Assembly (NCBI RefSeq): GCF_025685565.1
Contig: NZ_JAGSYE010000005.1
Span: forward strand, 62,001-126,000
DNA from: Granulicella aggregans
GTDB taxonomy: Bacteria; Acidobacteriota; Terriglobia; Terriglobales; Acidobacteriaceae
Reading direction: 5' to 3'
Length of the DNA stretch: 64,000 bases
Numbering within the stretch: the stretch's first letter is position 1; each line of letters begins with the position of its first letter. Position numbers and translations under genes: made by a program. Of this stretch, positions 1 to 8,798 are shown in pieces. Below the pieces are notes generated by a model. That model worked only from the letters and a program-made list of their open reading frames with translations. It ran no database searches and was not told the origin of the DNA.

Positions 1-58
1 TTGAAATTTCACATAGCTGAAAGTGGAATATCGCTGCGCACGAGTGTAGATTTGCCGC

Positions 59-502
59 ATGAAGGCTCTCGCTTCGCATCGCTCTCTTCACGTCTCTGCC
101 CTGGCGGTAATGATCTTTGCCGCTATGCAACTGGTGATGGGATGCGGCGGGGCCGTTCCCTGTTCCTATATGAACGTCGTAACTGTTTCTCCTGCGGTTG
201 GTAGCGCCGACCATCTCGCGGTCGCCCCAGGAGACCAGCAACAGTTCTCTGCATTCTCTCAGGAACTGCCAACGGCAAACTCATCTGGATGCGCGGTGCC
301 GAACGTGATTGCAAAGCTCACGCCCACCTGGACTGTCTCGGACTCCACCAACGTCAAGATCAGCTCGGCCCAGGACGCCACAAATGGTCTCGCGACTTGC
401 ATTGGCACCACGAAATCCCCGGTCACCGTAACTGCTTTCGGCGTCCTCGCAGCAGGTGGAGCAACCCAAACCCTCGGGACGGCGACGCTGACCTGCAAGT
501 AG
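59..502 (+). CDS. small secreted lipoprotein with Ig-like (BIG2-type) fold, hypothetical
   Basis: A 147-residue protein with an N-terminal signal sequence (hydrophobic stretch about residues 12-27) ending in a lipobox-like V-M-G-C, so it is probably lipid-anchored. The rest is Ser/Thr/Val-rich and reads like a single bacterial Ig-like domain: a 'VSPAVGS...LAVAPGDQQQFSA' opening, a 'TWTVSD' core and a closing 'TATLTC' strand. It contains four further cysteines that could form disulfides outside the cell. Such proteins are common in Acidobacteria, but no function can be assigned. It stands alone; the next gene is on the opposite strand. The ATG at 59 is chosen because the signal peptide follows directly. 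Confidence 0.7.
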   Translation: MKALASHRSLHVSALAVMIFAAMQLVMGCGGAVPCSYMNVVTVSPAVGSADHLAVAPGDQQQFSAFSQELPTANSSGCAVPNVIAKLTPTWTVSDSTNVKISSAQDATNGLATCIGTTKSPVTVTAFGVLAAGGATQTLGTATLTCK

Positions 503-537
503 CCAGCCCAAGACAGAATCGCCATCGTTACAGAAGC

Positions 538-600
538 GTCATCTCGACCGGAGCCGTGCAGCCTTATCGCCTAGCGCAGCGGAGAGATCCCCGCATTTCG
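538..600. repeat. dispersed intergenic repeat, family A (subtype GTCATCTCGACC)
   Basis: Starts GTCATCTCGACCGGAGC and ends GATCCCCGCATTTCG. It matches the copy at 17092-17139 over both ends but has a longer middle. It lies in the gap between two convergent genes and does not encode a conserved protein. Confidence 0.6.
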
Positions 601-604
601 ATTT

Positions 605-1642
605 TCAGACCTGCGCTATCTCGGCCATCAACTTACTCTTTAGTTCCGTCTCAATATTCCCCCCACTCATGATCACGACCACCCGCTCCGCTTTCGGCAG
701 CGCGTCCGCATGAAACAGCGCAGCCGCAAGCGTAACTGCCCCGCTCGGCTCCGGCACCAACTTCGTTGACCGCAGCAGAAACCGCGTAGCCGCGAAGATC
801 TCCTCCTCGCTCACCGTTACGATCCCGTCCACATACTTCAGCACATGCTCGAAGTTCAATTGCCCCAAGGACTGCGTTCGCAGACCATCGCCGATAGTTC
901 GCGTCGTCTTCTCCGCAGGCCACTCCACCAGCGTCTTCGTCTCGAACGACTCCTTCGCGTCGGCCGCGAGCTCCGGCTCCGCCCCCCAGACTTTCACTCC
1001 GTGTGAGGTGAGCTTAATGGCGGTAGCTGTGCCGCTGAGCAACCCGCCACCGCTCACCGGCGAGAGCACCAGCACGTCCTCGCCCGCGGGCTTGCCAGTG
1101 GCCTCTGCAAGCTGTTCCATGATCTCCAGTCCGCACGTCCCTTGTCCGGCAATAATCCTCAGGTCGTCATAGGGAGGGATGATCGCATACCCAAACCGCT
1201 CTGCCAGCTCCTCAGCCTTGCGCTTTCGGTCAGAGCTGGCATTGCCGACCAGCACAATCTCCGCACCAAGAGCGGCTGTAGCCTCGCGCTTCACCATCGG
1301 AGCGTTGCCCGGCATCACGATCACCGCCTTCGCTCCCACCGCGCGCGCCGCATAGGCCACGCCCTGGGCATGGTTACCGCTCGAATACGTGATGAACCCG
1401 CGTTCGGCCGCGCTCGGGCCCTGCTCCACCATCGACGCGATCATGTTGTAAGCGCCGCGCAGCTTGAAGCTGCCAATCGGCTGCTCGCTCTCCGCCTTCA
1501 CGTACAGTTCGAACGGCGGCGCTTCCATCCCCGCTTCAGCAAAAACCTCCGCCCCGATCCGATGCAGACCCGTCCGCACCGCAACATTCGCAATCCTTCG
1601 CCTTGCCGCCTCGAAGTCCTCAGTTGCAACCGTATTCGCCAT
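605..1642 (-). CDS. threonine/serine dehydratase (PLP fold-type II, no regulatory domain)
   Basis: Pyridoxal-phosphate enzyme expected to deaminate L-threonine to 2-oxobutanoate or L-serine to pyruvate in the cytoplasm. The PLP lysine is K60 in the motif S-F-K-L-R-G-A-Y-N. The substrate loop S-S-G-N-H lies at 87-91 and the phosphate-binding glycine loop S-G-G-G at 197-200. At 345 residues it has only the catalytic domain and no C-terminal ACT-like regulatory domain, as in catabolic TdcB-type dehydratases or serine racemases rather than long biosynthetic IlvA. The next minus-strand gene upstream ends 17 bp away, so co-transcription is possible. Substrate preference cannot be read from sequence alone. 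Confidence 0.88.
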   Translation of the reverse strand: MANTVATEDFEAARRRIANVAVRTGLHRIGAEVFAEAGMEAPPFELYVKAESEQPIGSFKLRGAYNMIASMVEQGPSAAERGFITYSSGNHAQGVAYAARAVGAKAVIVMPGNAPMVKREATAALGAEIVLVGNASSDRKRKAEELAERFGYAIIPPYDDLRIIAGQGTCGLEIMEQLAEATGKPAGEDVLVLSPVSGGGLLSGTATAIKLTSHGVKVWGAEPELAADAKESFETKTLVEWPAEKTTRTIGDGLRTQSLGQLNFEHVLKYVDGIVTVSEEEIFAATRFLLRSTKLVPEPSGAVTLAAALFHADALPKAERVVVIMSGGNIETELKSKLMAEIAQV

Positions 1643-1659
1643 ATCGATATTCTAGGCCG

Positions 1660-2151
1660 CTAGCAGCATGCGTTGTAAGGAACGAGCCTCATCAAACGCT
1701 GGGGTGCATCTGCAATCGGCGGGCACATAATCGGACCGTATGGAGTCTCCAACGTACGCGTGGGGTCGTAAAAGTGAAGGTAGAACGCGAATCGCAGTGT
1801 TCCAGTCCCATAAACGCAGCGCCTCCGTCTCTGAATAAGGATCATGCCATCGAAAGAGAGAAGCGCTTCGTCCCATGGAACCTGAAAGTTGTGCGGAAAC
1901 CTCTGGTCCTTGCCCTTGAGATAGATTTGCCCGATCTCTTTCATCTGTCGGAAGCTTTCGTCCGGGCGATGAACGAGCGCTTCAATCAATACAAGGTCTT
2001 TAAAATGCGCCGCAGTTAATTCATCCGAGCCTGTCACTCGCCATTGCTGTTTATAAGTCGCCTTTCGAATGAATGGCCGATACACCCCTAGTATCTCGAG
2101 CTTTGAAGGTGGTGCGTGTTCTCGTGTCAGTAAATCAAATTTGTCGATCAT
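1660..2151 (-). CDS. hypothetical protein, translationally coupled to upstream hydrolase
   Basis: A 163-residue soluble protein that I do not recognise. The ATG at 2151 overlaps the TGA of the preceding alpha/beta hydrolase gene in an ATGA junction (2148-2151), which fixes the start and implies translational coupling; an open extension to 2205 exists but would run inside the hydrolase gene. No signal peptide or membrane segment is visible. The protein is rich in charged and aromatic residues, has a run of four arginines near residue 110 and ends in two cysteines. The aromatic pattern 'FAFYLHFYDP' suggests a beta-rich core. No function is assigned; coupling suggests a role shared with the hydrolase. 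Confidence 0.65.
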   Translation of the reverse strand: MIDKFDLLTREHAPPSKLEILGVYRPFIRKATYKQQWRVTGSDELTAAHFKDLVLIEALVHRPDESFRQMKEIGQIYLKGKDQRFPHNFQVPWDEALLSFDGMILIQRRRRCVYGTGTLRFAFYLHFYDPTRTLETPYGPIMCPPIADAPQRLMRLVPYNACC

Positions 2152-3434
2152 CGCTTCTGTTCCGCTGCTCTCATTACCTTCGCAAAGAAATCGATCAGCC
2201 GCCACTGATCCTCCGCCGTCGGCTGGCTGCTTTCGAAATCAATATGAGAGATCACCGGGCTTACCAGTGCCGCCTTGAGCGCTGCGGGCGGTAGCTCCTT
2301 CGCCAGCCATAGCGTCTCCGCCGAAGGGATGATGTTGTCCGCCTCGCCATGCAGCAGATATACCGGCACCGTCAGTCCGGCCAGCTTTCCATGCGGAGAG
2401 AGATCTTCCAACTCCTTCGTATGGCGGAGGTCCGAATTCACAAGCATCTCCTGAGTTCCATCCAGCTCGGTGTCCATCAGGTTCTTCGCTTCGACCTTCT
2501 GCGCTGCAGTCAGCGCCGCCATGGTCGAGATCTCCGCTGCCTTGTCCTCGTAAAGATGCGCCCGCAGTACCGTCTTGATCGCCGGAACATCCGCGGCGGC
2601 AACGAAGTCCTCGACATACTGATACTCCAGCACCAGCGGCCCGTACTCATGAGGCTTCAGCTCTTCGACGGACCCGTTTGGCCGAAGATCGCGTCCCGTC
2701 CGGTAGTACTCTGTTACCCGCGCCATGGAGTCCTGCGACCCCACCGCCAGCACAAACTTGAACGCCGTCTTGTACGCGGGCTCCGAAGCCGCCACCAGAG
2801 CCAATCCCCCCGAAAAGCTCAGCCCGACCACTCCCACCTGCGTGCCCGTCTGCGTCGCAAACCACTTCGCCGACTCCCCAATCGTCCGCACCGAGCTTGC
2901 ATCGACGTGGTAGTCCTTGATGTCCGGCAGCTCTGGCGTCAGCACCCGTACCCCGCAGTTTGAGATTGCCTTCGCGAACGCCTCCAGCCTCGGCTCATCG
3001 ATCCCAAGGTGATGGACTCCATGCAGCACCACCAACGCTGGAGCATCTTTTTTCCCAACAGGCAGATACTCCCGCGCCCGCACGACCTGTTGCTTGCCGT
3101 CGTTCGCTGGGATGGAAAAACTGATATCCGTGATCGCGATCGGAGCAGCCACCGTCGCAGCGATCGGCCCCGGAACCGGCTGTCCTCCCAGGATCTTCAG
3201 GATGGCGACCGCCTGCAGATGCGTCCGCACCCACGGCCACAGAGCTAGCGAAAACACCAGCAGGGAAGCGGTCGCCAACGCTCCAGCCCGCGTCCATTTG
3301 CGCCGATTCTGCTCCTGATGCTGCCGCATCGAACGCAGCCGCCTCAGCGAAGACCCCGGCCTGCTCAGCGCGCGGCCCAACCGCTCCAGCGGCTTGCGTC
3401 TCACCTTATGGTGTTGAAGATCTGTCCCGCTCAT
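2148..3434 (-). CDS. membrane-anchored alpha/beta hydrolase
   Basis: A 428-residue protein with an Arg-rich cytoplasmic N-terminus, one transmembrane segment (about 53-70) and an alpha/beta-hydrolase fold. The oxyanion region 'LVVLHGVHH' is near 134-142, the nucleophile elbow 'GLSFSGG' near 204-210 (likely Ser208), an acid in 'LLHGEADNIIP' and a final His in 'VISHIDFESS'. It probably acts on an ester or amide substrate at the outer face of the inner membrane; the substrate is unknown. It shares an ATGA junction with the downstream hypothetical gene. No clear ribosome-binding site precedes the ATG at 3434; an internal ATG at 3329 is possible but would still keep the membrane anchor. Confidence 0.8.
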   Translation of the reverse strand: MSGTDLQHHKVRRKPLERLGRALSRPGSSLRRLRSMRQHQEQNRRKWTRAGALATASLLVFSLALWPWVRTHLQAVAILKILGGQPVPGPIAATVAAPIAITDISFSIPANDGKQQVVRAREYLPVGKKDAPALVVLHGVHHLGIDEPRLEAFAKAISNCGVRVLTPELPDIKDYHVDASSVRTIGESAKWFATQTGTQVGVVGLSFSGGLALVAASEPAYKTAFKFVLAVGSQDSMARVTEYYRTGRDLRPNGSVEELKPHEYGPLVLEYQYVEDFVAAADVPAIKTVLRAHLYEDKAAEISTMAALTAAQKVEAKNLMDTELDGTQEMLVNSDLRHTKELEDLSPHGKLAGLTVPVYLLHGEADNIIPSAETLWLAKELPPAALKAALVSPVISHIDFESSQPTAEDQWRLIDFFAKVMRAAEQKR

Positions 3435-3504
3435 GGTGTCTCACGAGCATACCGCGACACTCGCAACTTTGACGTGGACACTTGCGAATCGGGCTTTAGT
3501 TGCC

Positions 3505-3540
3505 GTCATCCTGAGCATGGCGAAGGATCCCCGCATCTCG
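3505..3540. repeat. dispersed intergenic repeat, family A (subtype GTCATYCTGAGC)
   Basis: Begins GTCATCCTGAGC and ends GATCCCCGCATCTCG. Near-identical copies lie at 7753-7786 and 25632-25667. It occupies the gap between the RNase J gene and the alpha/beta hydrolase gene. Confidence 0.65.
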
Positions 3541-3566
3541 CTTTTCGTATGCAAGAGTACAATGCA

Positions 3567-3592
3567 AAAGGCACAGCCGAAGCCGTGCCTTT
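3567..3592 (-). terminator. intrinsic terminator-like hairpin after the RNase J gene
   Basis: On the minus strand an 11-bp stem (AAAGGCACGGC paired with GCTGTGCCTTT, one G-U pair) closes on a UUCG tetraloop and runs into a short T-rich tail. It lies 22 bp beyond the RNase J stop codon and before the next minus-strand gene, so it probably ends the RNase J transcript. The T-tract is weak, so some read-through is possible. Confidence 0.7.
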
Positions 3593-3614
3593 CTCTTCCC
3601 TCATTTTCGAAGCG

Positions 3615-5276
3615 TCAGATCTCCAGAATCACCGGCATAATCAGCGGTCTGCGGCTGGTGCTCTTCTGAATGAACCGCTTCAGATCGTTCCGCACCTTCT
3701 CCTTGACCACGCCGTAGTCCTGCTTCTCTTCCGCGCTTGAGCTGTTCAGCGTCTTCTGCACGATGTTCCGAGCCTCATTGATCACCTGCTCGTCATCCAC
3801 CGCGAAGCCGCGCATCACCAACTCCGGCAGGCTCTCCACTTGTCCCGTTCGCTTGTTGATCGCGATAATCGGCAGCAGGATGCCGTCCTCGGAGATATGC
3901 TTGCGGTCTCGAATGACGACATCTTCCACCACTTCGATCGAGCCGCCCGAATCGATGCAAACTCGGCCGGTCGTGACCTTGCCATTCTTAACCGCAGTGT
4001 TCTTGTCGAGGTCGAGGATCTCGCCGTCTTCCAGCAGAATCACCTTCTCCACCACGCCCACCTCTGCCGCAAGCTCCGCGTGGCGCTTCAGGTGGCGATA
4101 GTCGCCGTGGACAGGGATGAAGAACTTCGGCTTGACCAGGTTGATCATCAGCCGCAGCTCTTCCTGGCTCCCGTGGCCGCTGACGTGGATCAAACCCTGT
4201 GTCCCGTCATCGTGGATCACCTTCGCGTCGCGGCGCTCCAGGTGGTCGATCATGCGGTAGATGCCCTTCTCGTTGCCCGGAATCACGCGCGAGCTCAGTA
4301 GAACGGTATCGCCCGGATCGATCTTCGCAAACTTGTGGTTGTTTACCGCCGCCCGGCTCAGCGCAGACATCGGCTCGCCCTGCGTACCCGAGATCATGAT
4401 GCAGACCTTATCTGGAGCCATCTCCTTGATCTGTCCCGGATTGATGATCAATCCCTTCGGCAGATCGAGGTAGCCCAGGTCTTGCGCAATCTCGGTCGAG
4501 TTATCGAGCGACCGGCCAATGATCGCGACCTTGCGGCCGTGATTGTGCGCCAGCTCCATGGCCAGCCGAATTCTGTGGATCGACGACGAGAAGCAGCTGA
4601 AGAACAGCTTCTTCTTCGTACGCGCGAAGATCTCATCCAGCCGCGGCTTGACGGCGCGTTCGCTCGGCGTATATCCGGGTCGATCGACGTTGGTCGAGTC
4701 CTGCAGTAGCGCCAGCACGCCGTTCTTGCCCAACTCCGCAAACGCGTGCAGGTCGAACGGCTTGCCATCCGGCGACGAGAGATCGATCTTGAAGTCGCCC
4801 GTATGCAGCACCACGCCGACAGGCGTGTGAATGGCCAGAGCCACGCAGTCCACCAGCGAGTGCGTCACCCGGATCGGCATGATCGAGAACGGCCCCAGCG
4901 TGAACCGGTGTCCCGGAAGCATCTCGATCAGGTCGGCATCGTCCAGCAGGCGGTGCTCTTCAAGCTTGCCCTCGACGTAGGCCAGCGTGAACTCCGTACC
5001 GTAGACGGGAACGTTCAGCTCGGAGAGTATCCACGGCAGACCGCCAATGTGGTCCTCGTGTCCATGCGTAAGGACAATGGCCTTTACTTTAGACCGGTTC
5101 TCGACCAGGTAGCTGATGTCCGGAACAACGATGTCCACACCCAGCAGTTCTTCTTCAGGAAACATCAGGCCAGCGTCGATGACAATAATGTCGTCTTGCC
5201 AGCGGAGGGCCATGCAGTTCATGCCGAACTCACCAAGGCCCCCGAGGGGGATCATGCGTAATTTATCTTGAGCCAT
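3615..5276 (-). CDS. rnj: ribonuclease J (metallo-beta-lactamase/beta-CASP RNase)
   Basis: A 553-residue exo/endoribonuclease of RNA decay and 5'-end maturation. The metallo-beta-lactamase zinc motif H-G-H-E-D-H is at residues 71-76 (H71, H73, D75, H76), followed by the beta-CASP region ('FSCFSSSIHRIR', 'GRSLDNSTEIA', 'ISGTQGEPMSAL'), the late motif 'VSGHGSQEEL' and 'FIPVHGDYRHL', and a C-terminal domain of about 100 residues. The length is typical of RNase J1/J2. The ATG at 5276 is preferred over an adjacent TTG because the protein then begins with the usual short lead-in to 'IPLGGLGEFGMN'. It appears to be transcribed alone, with a hairpin just downstream. Confidence 0.96.
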   Translation of the reverse strand: MAQDKLRMIPLGGLGEFGMNCMALRWQDDIIVIDAGLMFPEEELLGVDIVVPDISYLVENRSKVKAIVLTHGHEDHIGGLPWILSELNVPVYGTEFTLAYVEGKLEEHRLLDDADLIEMLPGHRFTLGPFSIMPIRVTHSLVDCVALAIHTPVGVVLHTGDFKIDLSSPDGKPFDLHAFAELGKNGVLALLQDSTNVDRPGYTPSERAVKPRLDEIFARTKKKLFFSCFSSSIHRIRLAMELAHNHGRKVAIIGRSLDNSTEIAQDLGYLDLPKGLIINPGQIKEMAPDKVCIMISGTQGEPMSALSRAAVNNHKFAKIDPGDTVLLSSRVIPGNEKGIYRMIDHLERRDAKVIHDDGTQGLIHVSGHGSQEELRLMINLVKPKFFIPVHGDYRHLKRHAELAAEVGVVEKVILLEDGEILDLDKNTAVKNGKVTTGRVCIDSGGSIEVVEDVVIRDRKHISEDGILLPIIAINKRTGQVESLPELVMRGFAVDDEQVINEARNIVQKTLNSSSAEEKQDYGVVKEKVRNDLKRFIQKSTSRRPLIMPVILEI

Positions 5277-5397
5277 CAACTCTTGAGTTTAGCAGCAGTC
5301 AAGGGCAGAGGCGTGATAGCCTTCCCATTGATTTCGCGAGACTCGCAACCGTAGTGCTCGTTGGAACTAAGACTTGCCATACTTTGAGGAGCAGGCG

Positions 5398-7716
5398 TTG
5401 AACAAGGTCGATCGGCGTGCCTTCATCCAACTCTCCACCGGCGCAGTCCTGACAGCGGGCGCAGCCCCCCTGCTCGCGGACGAATCTTCCCCACGGATCA
5501 CCAGCCAGAATGGTCTCGTCCGGGTCGCCGGCGCAAACTACACCTGGGAGTATTCCCAGCGAGCCGACACCTTCACCCTCCGCGACTCCCAGCAGCGCGT
5601 CGTTGTTCGGGCAAACCATCAACTCGCCGTCGTGGTCGCACCAGCCGCCAACCCATCCGATCGGATCACTGTCCTGGGCCAGCCCACCAGCGTTCGTGTC
5701 GAGGGCAACCGTGTCGTCATCACCTACGAGTCCGTGCACCGCGCTGCCCGCGTCTCCGTTACCTGGCGGTTCGACAAAGAGGGCATCTGGACTGAGCCGA
5801 TAACCTACGACTCGCCCGATACTCACGACATTGTCAGCCTGCACTACTTCGCGGCTCATAACGACTCCCGCGTCCTCCCCGCCCTGCACGCCTCGTTCTA
5901 CGTCGTCCCCGGCATCAGCGAGAGCGGAGCGATCAGCCCCATCCAGCACAACGGCGTCCATCTCGATGAGAGCTTCTGGCTGGGCCGAGGCAGCGCGCTG
6001 CCCGGCCTGTCGCAGCAGTGGGCGCTGCCTGTCCACTACTTCGCCGGATTCAGCACCCCTTACCCCGTTCCGGAGCGCGACCTCTACACCAAGGCACAAT
6101 CCGACGCCTTCGCCTGCGGCCTTGCCGACCTCCCCGGTGGCGACCTCTTCCTCCAGTTCCACGAAGCAGCATGCGCTCCCTGGATCGACTACCGCAGCGA
6201 CATCTGGCACCACCTCCGCACGCCTGGGAGCGTTACCCTCGGCGCGACGCTCCTCTGGACCGTCGCTCCCGGCTACTACGAGGCCATCGCCGCGTACTAC
6301 GACGGGCTCATCGCAGCCGGAGTCATCAAGCCAAAGCATTCGTCACCCGCCAAAGCCGCCGTCACGCTTACACCGGAGTTCTGCACCTGGGGCCCGCAGC
6401 GCGAACGCGATAGGACCGGCCCCAAGCTCGACGAGGCCTTCCTCAACGACCTCTACGCGGACCTGAAGTCGTCGGGCATGAACGCGGGCCTCTTCTCCAT
6501 CGACGACAAGTGGGAGAGCAGCTACGGCACCCTCGAGCACTCCGCCACCCGGCTTCCGCACTTCGAGCAGTTCCTCGCGCAGGTCCGCGCCGACGGCCGC
6601 AAGATCGGGATGTGGGCTGCCCTGATGCGCTGCGAGCGCCCGGAAGAACTCGGCCTCACGCTCGACCACATGCTCAAGCAGCCCGACGGCAAACCCTTCA
6701 CCGCCGGCGACCCGCCCTACTACCTGCTGGACTTTACCCAGCCGCTCGTCGCGGAAGTGCTCGATAAGGCCGTCCGCAAGTTCATCCACCGCTACAGCCC
6801 CGATGTCTTCAAGTTCGACTTCGGCTACGAGCTGCCCGCGCTCAGCGTCGCCGCGCCGAAGGACATGGCTTACGCCGGTGAGCGCCTGATGAAGCGTGGC
6901 CTCGATGTCGTCATCACAGCCATGAAGCAGGAAAAGCCCGACCTGGTCGTGATGTACTACAACCTTTCGCCGCTCTTCCTTGACTACTTCGATCTGCACA
7001 GCCTCGACGACCTGGTCCTCAACTTCGGCGACTACGACGTCGAGGCCAACCGCCGCATCTTCTTTTCGAGCCTGATGGGTCGCCTCGGCGTGCCCACCTA
7101 TGGCTCGACCGGCTACGACTGGGCCACCGCTCCGCACATCTGGTTCGACTCCGCCGCCGTCGGCACCATCGGATCGCTGAACGACTTTCGCGGCGATGAG
7201 CAGGGCGAAGTTGGCACGCCCGAAATCATCGCGCGCTACAACGGCATCGCCCGCATCCTGCGTCCTTCGACCACGTTCGAGATCGTCCCAATCGGTGCCA
7301 TCCCCATCTCCGCCAGCCTCGGCGCTCACGCCCGTTCGTGGGCGCGGTTCGAAGGAGGCAACCTCGTCCTACTCGCCTGGCGTCCCTATGGCCCGGATGA
7401 AGAGAGCCCGCTCGCCACCAACCGGAACGACTCCCGGATCAAAGACGCCGTCCGGTCATCTGCCCCGGTCGTCGTGGCCTCACCCGACAGCTACGCCATC
7501 ACGCGCAGCTCGTCGCTCGGCATCGTCTTCTATGGCGGTGATACGGTCGACATTCGCCGAACCCACGGCAGCAAGGCAGCAATCGTCAGCCACTACTTTG
7601 GCGGCGCAACCATTGCGTCCAAGGCCGCCGTTGCCGATGGCCGCCTCAAGATCAGTGTTGCGCCTCACGACGCCAACGCGCACCCGCTCGAATGGGTCGA
7701 GGTGAATATCTCCTAG
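5398..7716 (+). CDS. exported TIM-barrel glycoside hydrolase, melibiase-like (clan GH-D)
   Basis: About 772 residues. The N-terminus 'KVDRRAFIQLSTGAVL' is a Tat-type signal (R-R-x-F), so the enzyme is probably exported folded. An N-terminal beta-sandwich is followed by a TIM barrel with 'FSIDDKWE', 'GMWAAL' and the strand 'VFKFDFGYE', whose Asp (about D474) fits the nucleophile position of GH36/GH27-like enzymes. A C-terminal beta domain follows. Alpha-galactosidase is the closest guess, but the specificity is not readable. The TTG at 5398 is chosen because GAGGAG lies at 5386-5391, 6 nt upstream; an upstream TTG at 5374 has no such site. Confidence 0.72.
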   Translation: MNKVDRRAFIQLSTGAVLTAGAAPLLADESSPRITSQNGLVRVAGANYTWEYSQRADTFTLRDSQQRVVVRANHQLAVVVAPAANPSDRITVLGQPTSVRVEGNRVVITYESVHRAARVSVTWRFDKEGIWTEPITYDSPDTHDIVSLHYFAAHNDSRVLPALHASFYVVPGISESGAISPIQHNGVHLDESFWLGRGSALPGLSQQWALPVHYFAGFSTPYPVPERDLYTKAQSDAFACGLADLPGGDLFLQFHEAACAPWIDYRSDIWHHLRTPGSVTLGATLLWTVAPGYYEAIAAYYDGLIAAGVIKPKHSSPAKAAVTLTPEFCTWGPQRERDRTGPKLDEAFLNDLYADLKSSGMNAGLFSIDDKWESSYGTLEHSATRLPHFEQFLAQVRADGRKIGMWAALMRCERPEELGLTLDHMLKQPDGKPFTAGDPPYYLLDFTQPLVAEVLDKAVRKFIHRYSPDVFKFDFGYELPALSVAAPKDMAYAGERLMKRGLDVVITAMKQEKPDLVVMYYNLSPLFLDYFDLHSLDDLVLNFGDYDVEANRRIFFSSLMGRLGVPTYGSTGYDWATAPHIWFDSAAVGTIGSLNDFRGDEQGEVGTPEIIARYNGIARILRPSTTFEIVPIGAIPISASLGAHARSWARFEGGNLVLLAWRPYGPDEESPLATNRNDSRIKDAVRSSAPVVVASPDSYAITRSSSLGIVFYGGDTVDIRRTHGSKAAIVSHYFGGATIASKAAVADGRLKISVAPHDANAHPLEWVEVNIS

Positions 7717-7752
7717 ACCGGATTCGAGGTAGTCACTACTTCCTCAAATTCC

Positions 7753-7786
7753 GTCATTCTGAGCGGAGCGAAGAATCCCCGCATTT
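7753..7786. repeat. dispersed intergenic repeat, family A (subtype GTCATYCTGAGC)
   Basis: GTCATTCTGAGCGGAGCGAA followed by GAATCCCCGCATTTTC. It lies between the convergent glycoside hydrolase and dapD genes and is the same element as at 3505 and 25632. Confidence 0.65.
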
Positions 7787-7827
7787 TCTTCGAAGTGCCA
7801 AGGATCTTGACCAAGCGGAGATTTCAC

Positions 7828-8670
7828 TCAGCGTAGCAAGTCCTCTAGCGCCAGCGACAACTCTGTCTTCTCGTCGCGATACTTCACGATCACCGGCGTG
7901 TACACGCTCAGCCCCCACTCCGCGCCGTTGCCCTTGGTGATCCCGCGCGACCCCGGCACCACCACCGCACCGGCCGGAATAATCAACGGCATCTCTGCCG
8001 TAGCCTTCAGCACCGTCCCATTCACCAGGTCGTAGACCGGTGTCCCGCGCGTCAGCACAGTACCTGCCGCCAGCACCGCCTTCGACCGCACAATCGTTCC
8101 CTCATACACGCCTGTATTTCCGCCAACCAGCACATCGTCTTCGATGATGACCGGGCTTGCGTTCACCGGCTCCAGTACGCCGCCTATCTGCGCGGCTGCC
8201 GAGAGATGCACCCGCTTGCCGATCTGCGCGCAACTGCCCACCAGCGCGTGGGAGTCCACCATCGTGCCTTCATCCACATACGCGCCCACGTTCACATACG
8301 CCGGAGGCATAACCACCACGCTCTTCGCGAGATAAGCGCCGGACCGCACGCTCGACCCACCTGGAACCACGCGCACGCCATCACCGACCGCAAACCGCCT
8401 CGCCGGATACGTCGCCTTATCGACGAAGCCTAATCCTTCCGCTCCACCCATCTCCGTCATCTGCCCCAGCCGGAATCCAAGCAGAATTCCGCGTTTCACC
8501 CAGGCATTCACCCGCCATCCGGTGGCCGAAGCCGCATCCGGCTCCGCCGACCGCAGCGTGCCTGCCTCAAGCGCTCCGCGCAACTCTAGAAAAGCCGTCA
8601 TCGCCTCGTTGTTGCCAATCGCATCCGCGCCCAGCGCAAAGTACTTCTCAATCGTCAGTTCAAGTGACAC
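7828..8670 (-). CDS. dapD: tetrahydrodipicolinate N-succinyltransferase
   Basis: Succinyl-CoA-dependent acylation of tetrahydrodipicolinate, the committed step of the succinylase branch of lysine/diaminopimelate synthesis. The 280-residue protein has an alpha-helical N-terminal domain and a left-handed beta-helix of hexapeptide repeats ('GAYLAKSVVVMPPAYVNVGA', 'VLVGGNTGVYEGTIVRSKAVL') typical of DapD. It is the last gene of the minus-strand lysine cluster. It implies that the organism uses succinylated rather than acetylated or direct (DapL) intermediates; the aminotransferase, DapE, DapF and LysA are not in this window. Confidence 0.95.
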   Translation of the reverse strand: MSLELTIEKYFALGADAIGNNEAMTAFLELRGALEAGTLRSAEPDAASATGWRVNAWVKRGILLGFRLGQMTEMGGAEGLGFVDKATYPARRFAVGDGVRVVPGGSSVRSGAYLAKSVVVMPPAYVNVGAYVDEGTMVDSHALVGSCAQIGKRVHLSAAAQIGGVLEPVNASPVIIEDDVLVGGNTGVYEGTIVRSKAVLAAGTVLTRGTPVYDLVNGTVLKATAEMPLIIPAGAVVVPGSRGITKGNGAEWGLSVYTPVIVKYRDEKTELSLALEDLLR

Positions 8671-8721
8671 AGTTCTCTCCGTTACTCGTTTGTTCTACTT
8701 CTCTATAGCGTTACGAATGCT

Positions 8722-8765
8722 CGGGTGCCCCATCCATCGCGCCGTTGTCTTATGCGATGGGTGGG
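8722..8765. repeat. dispersed hairpin repeat, family B (CGGGTGCCCCA)
   Basis: CGGGTGCCCCA opens an inverted repeat: CCCATCCATCGC (8729-8740) pairs with GCGATGGGTGGG (8754-8765) with one G-U. It sits between dapD and dapA. Other copies start at 15109, 47524 and 55376. Confidence 0.7.
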
Positions 8766-8798
8766 AACGATGAAGCTCGATGTGTGGGCTTTTACTCC

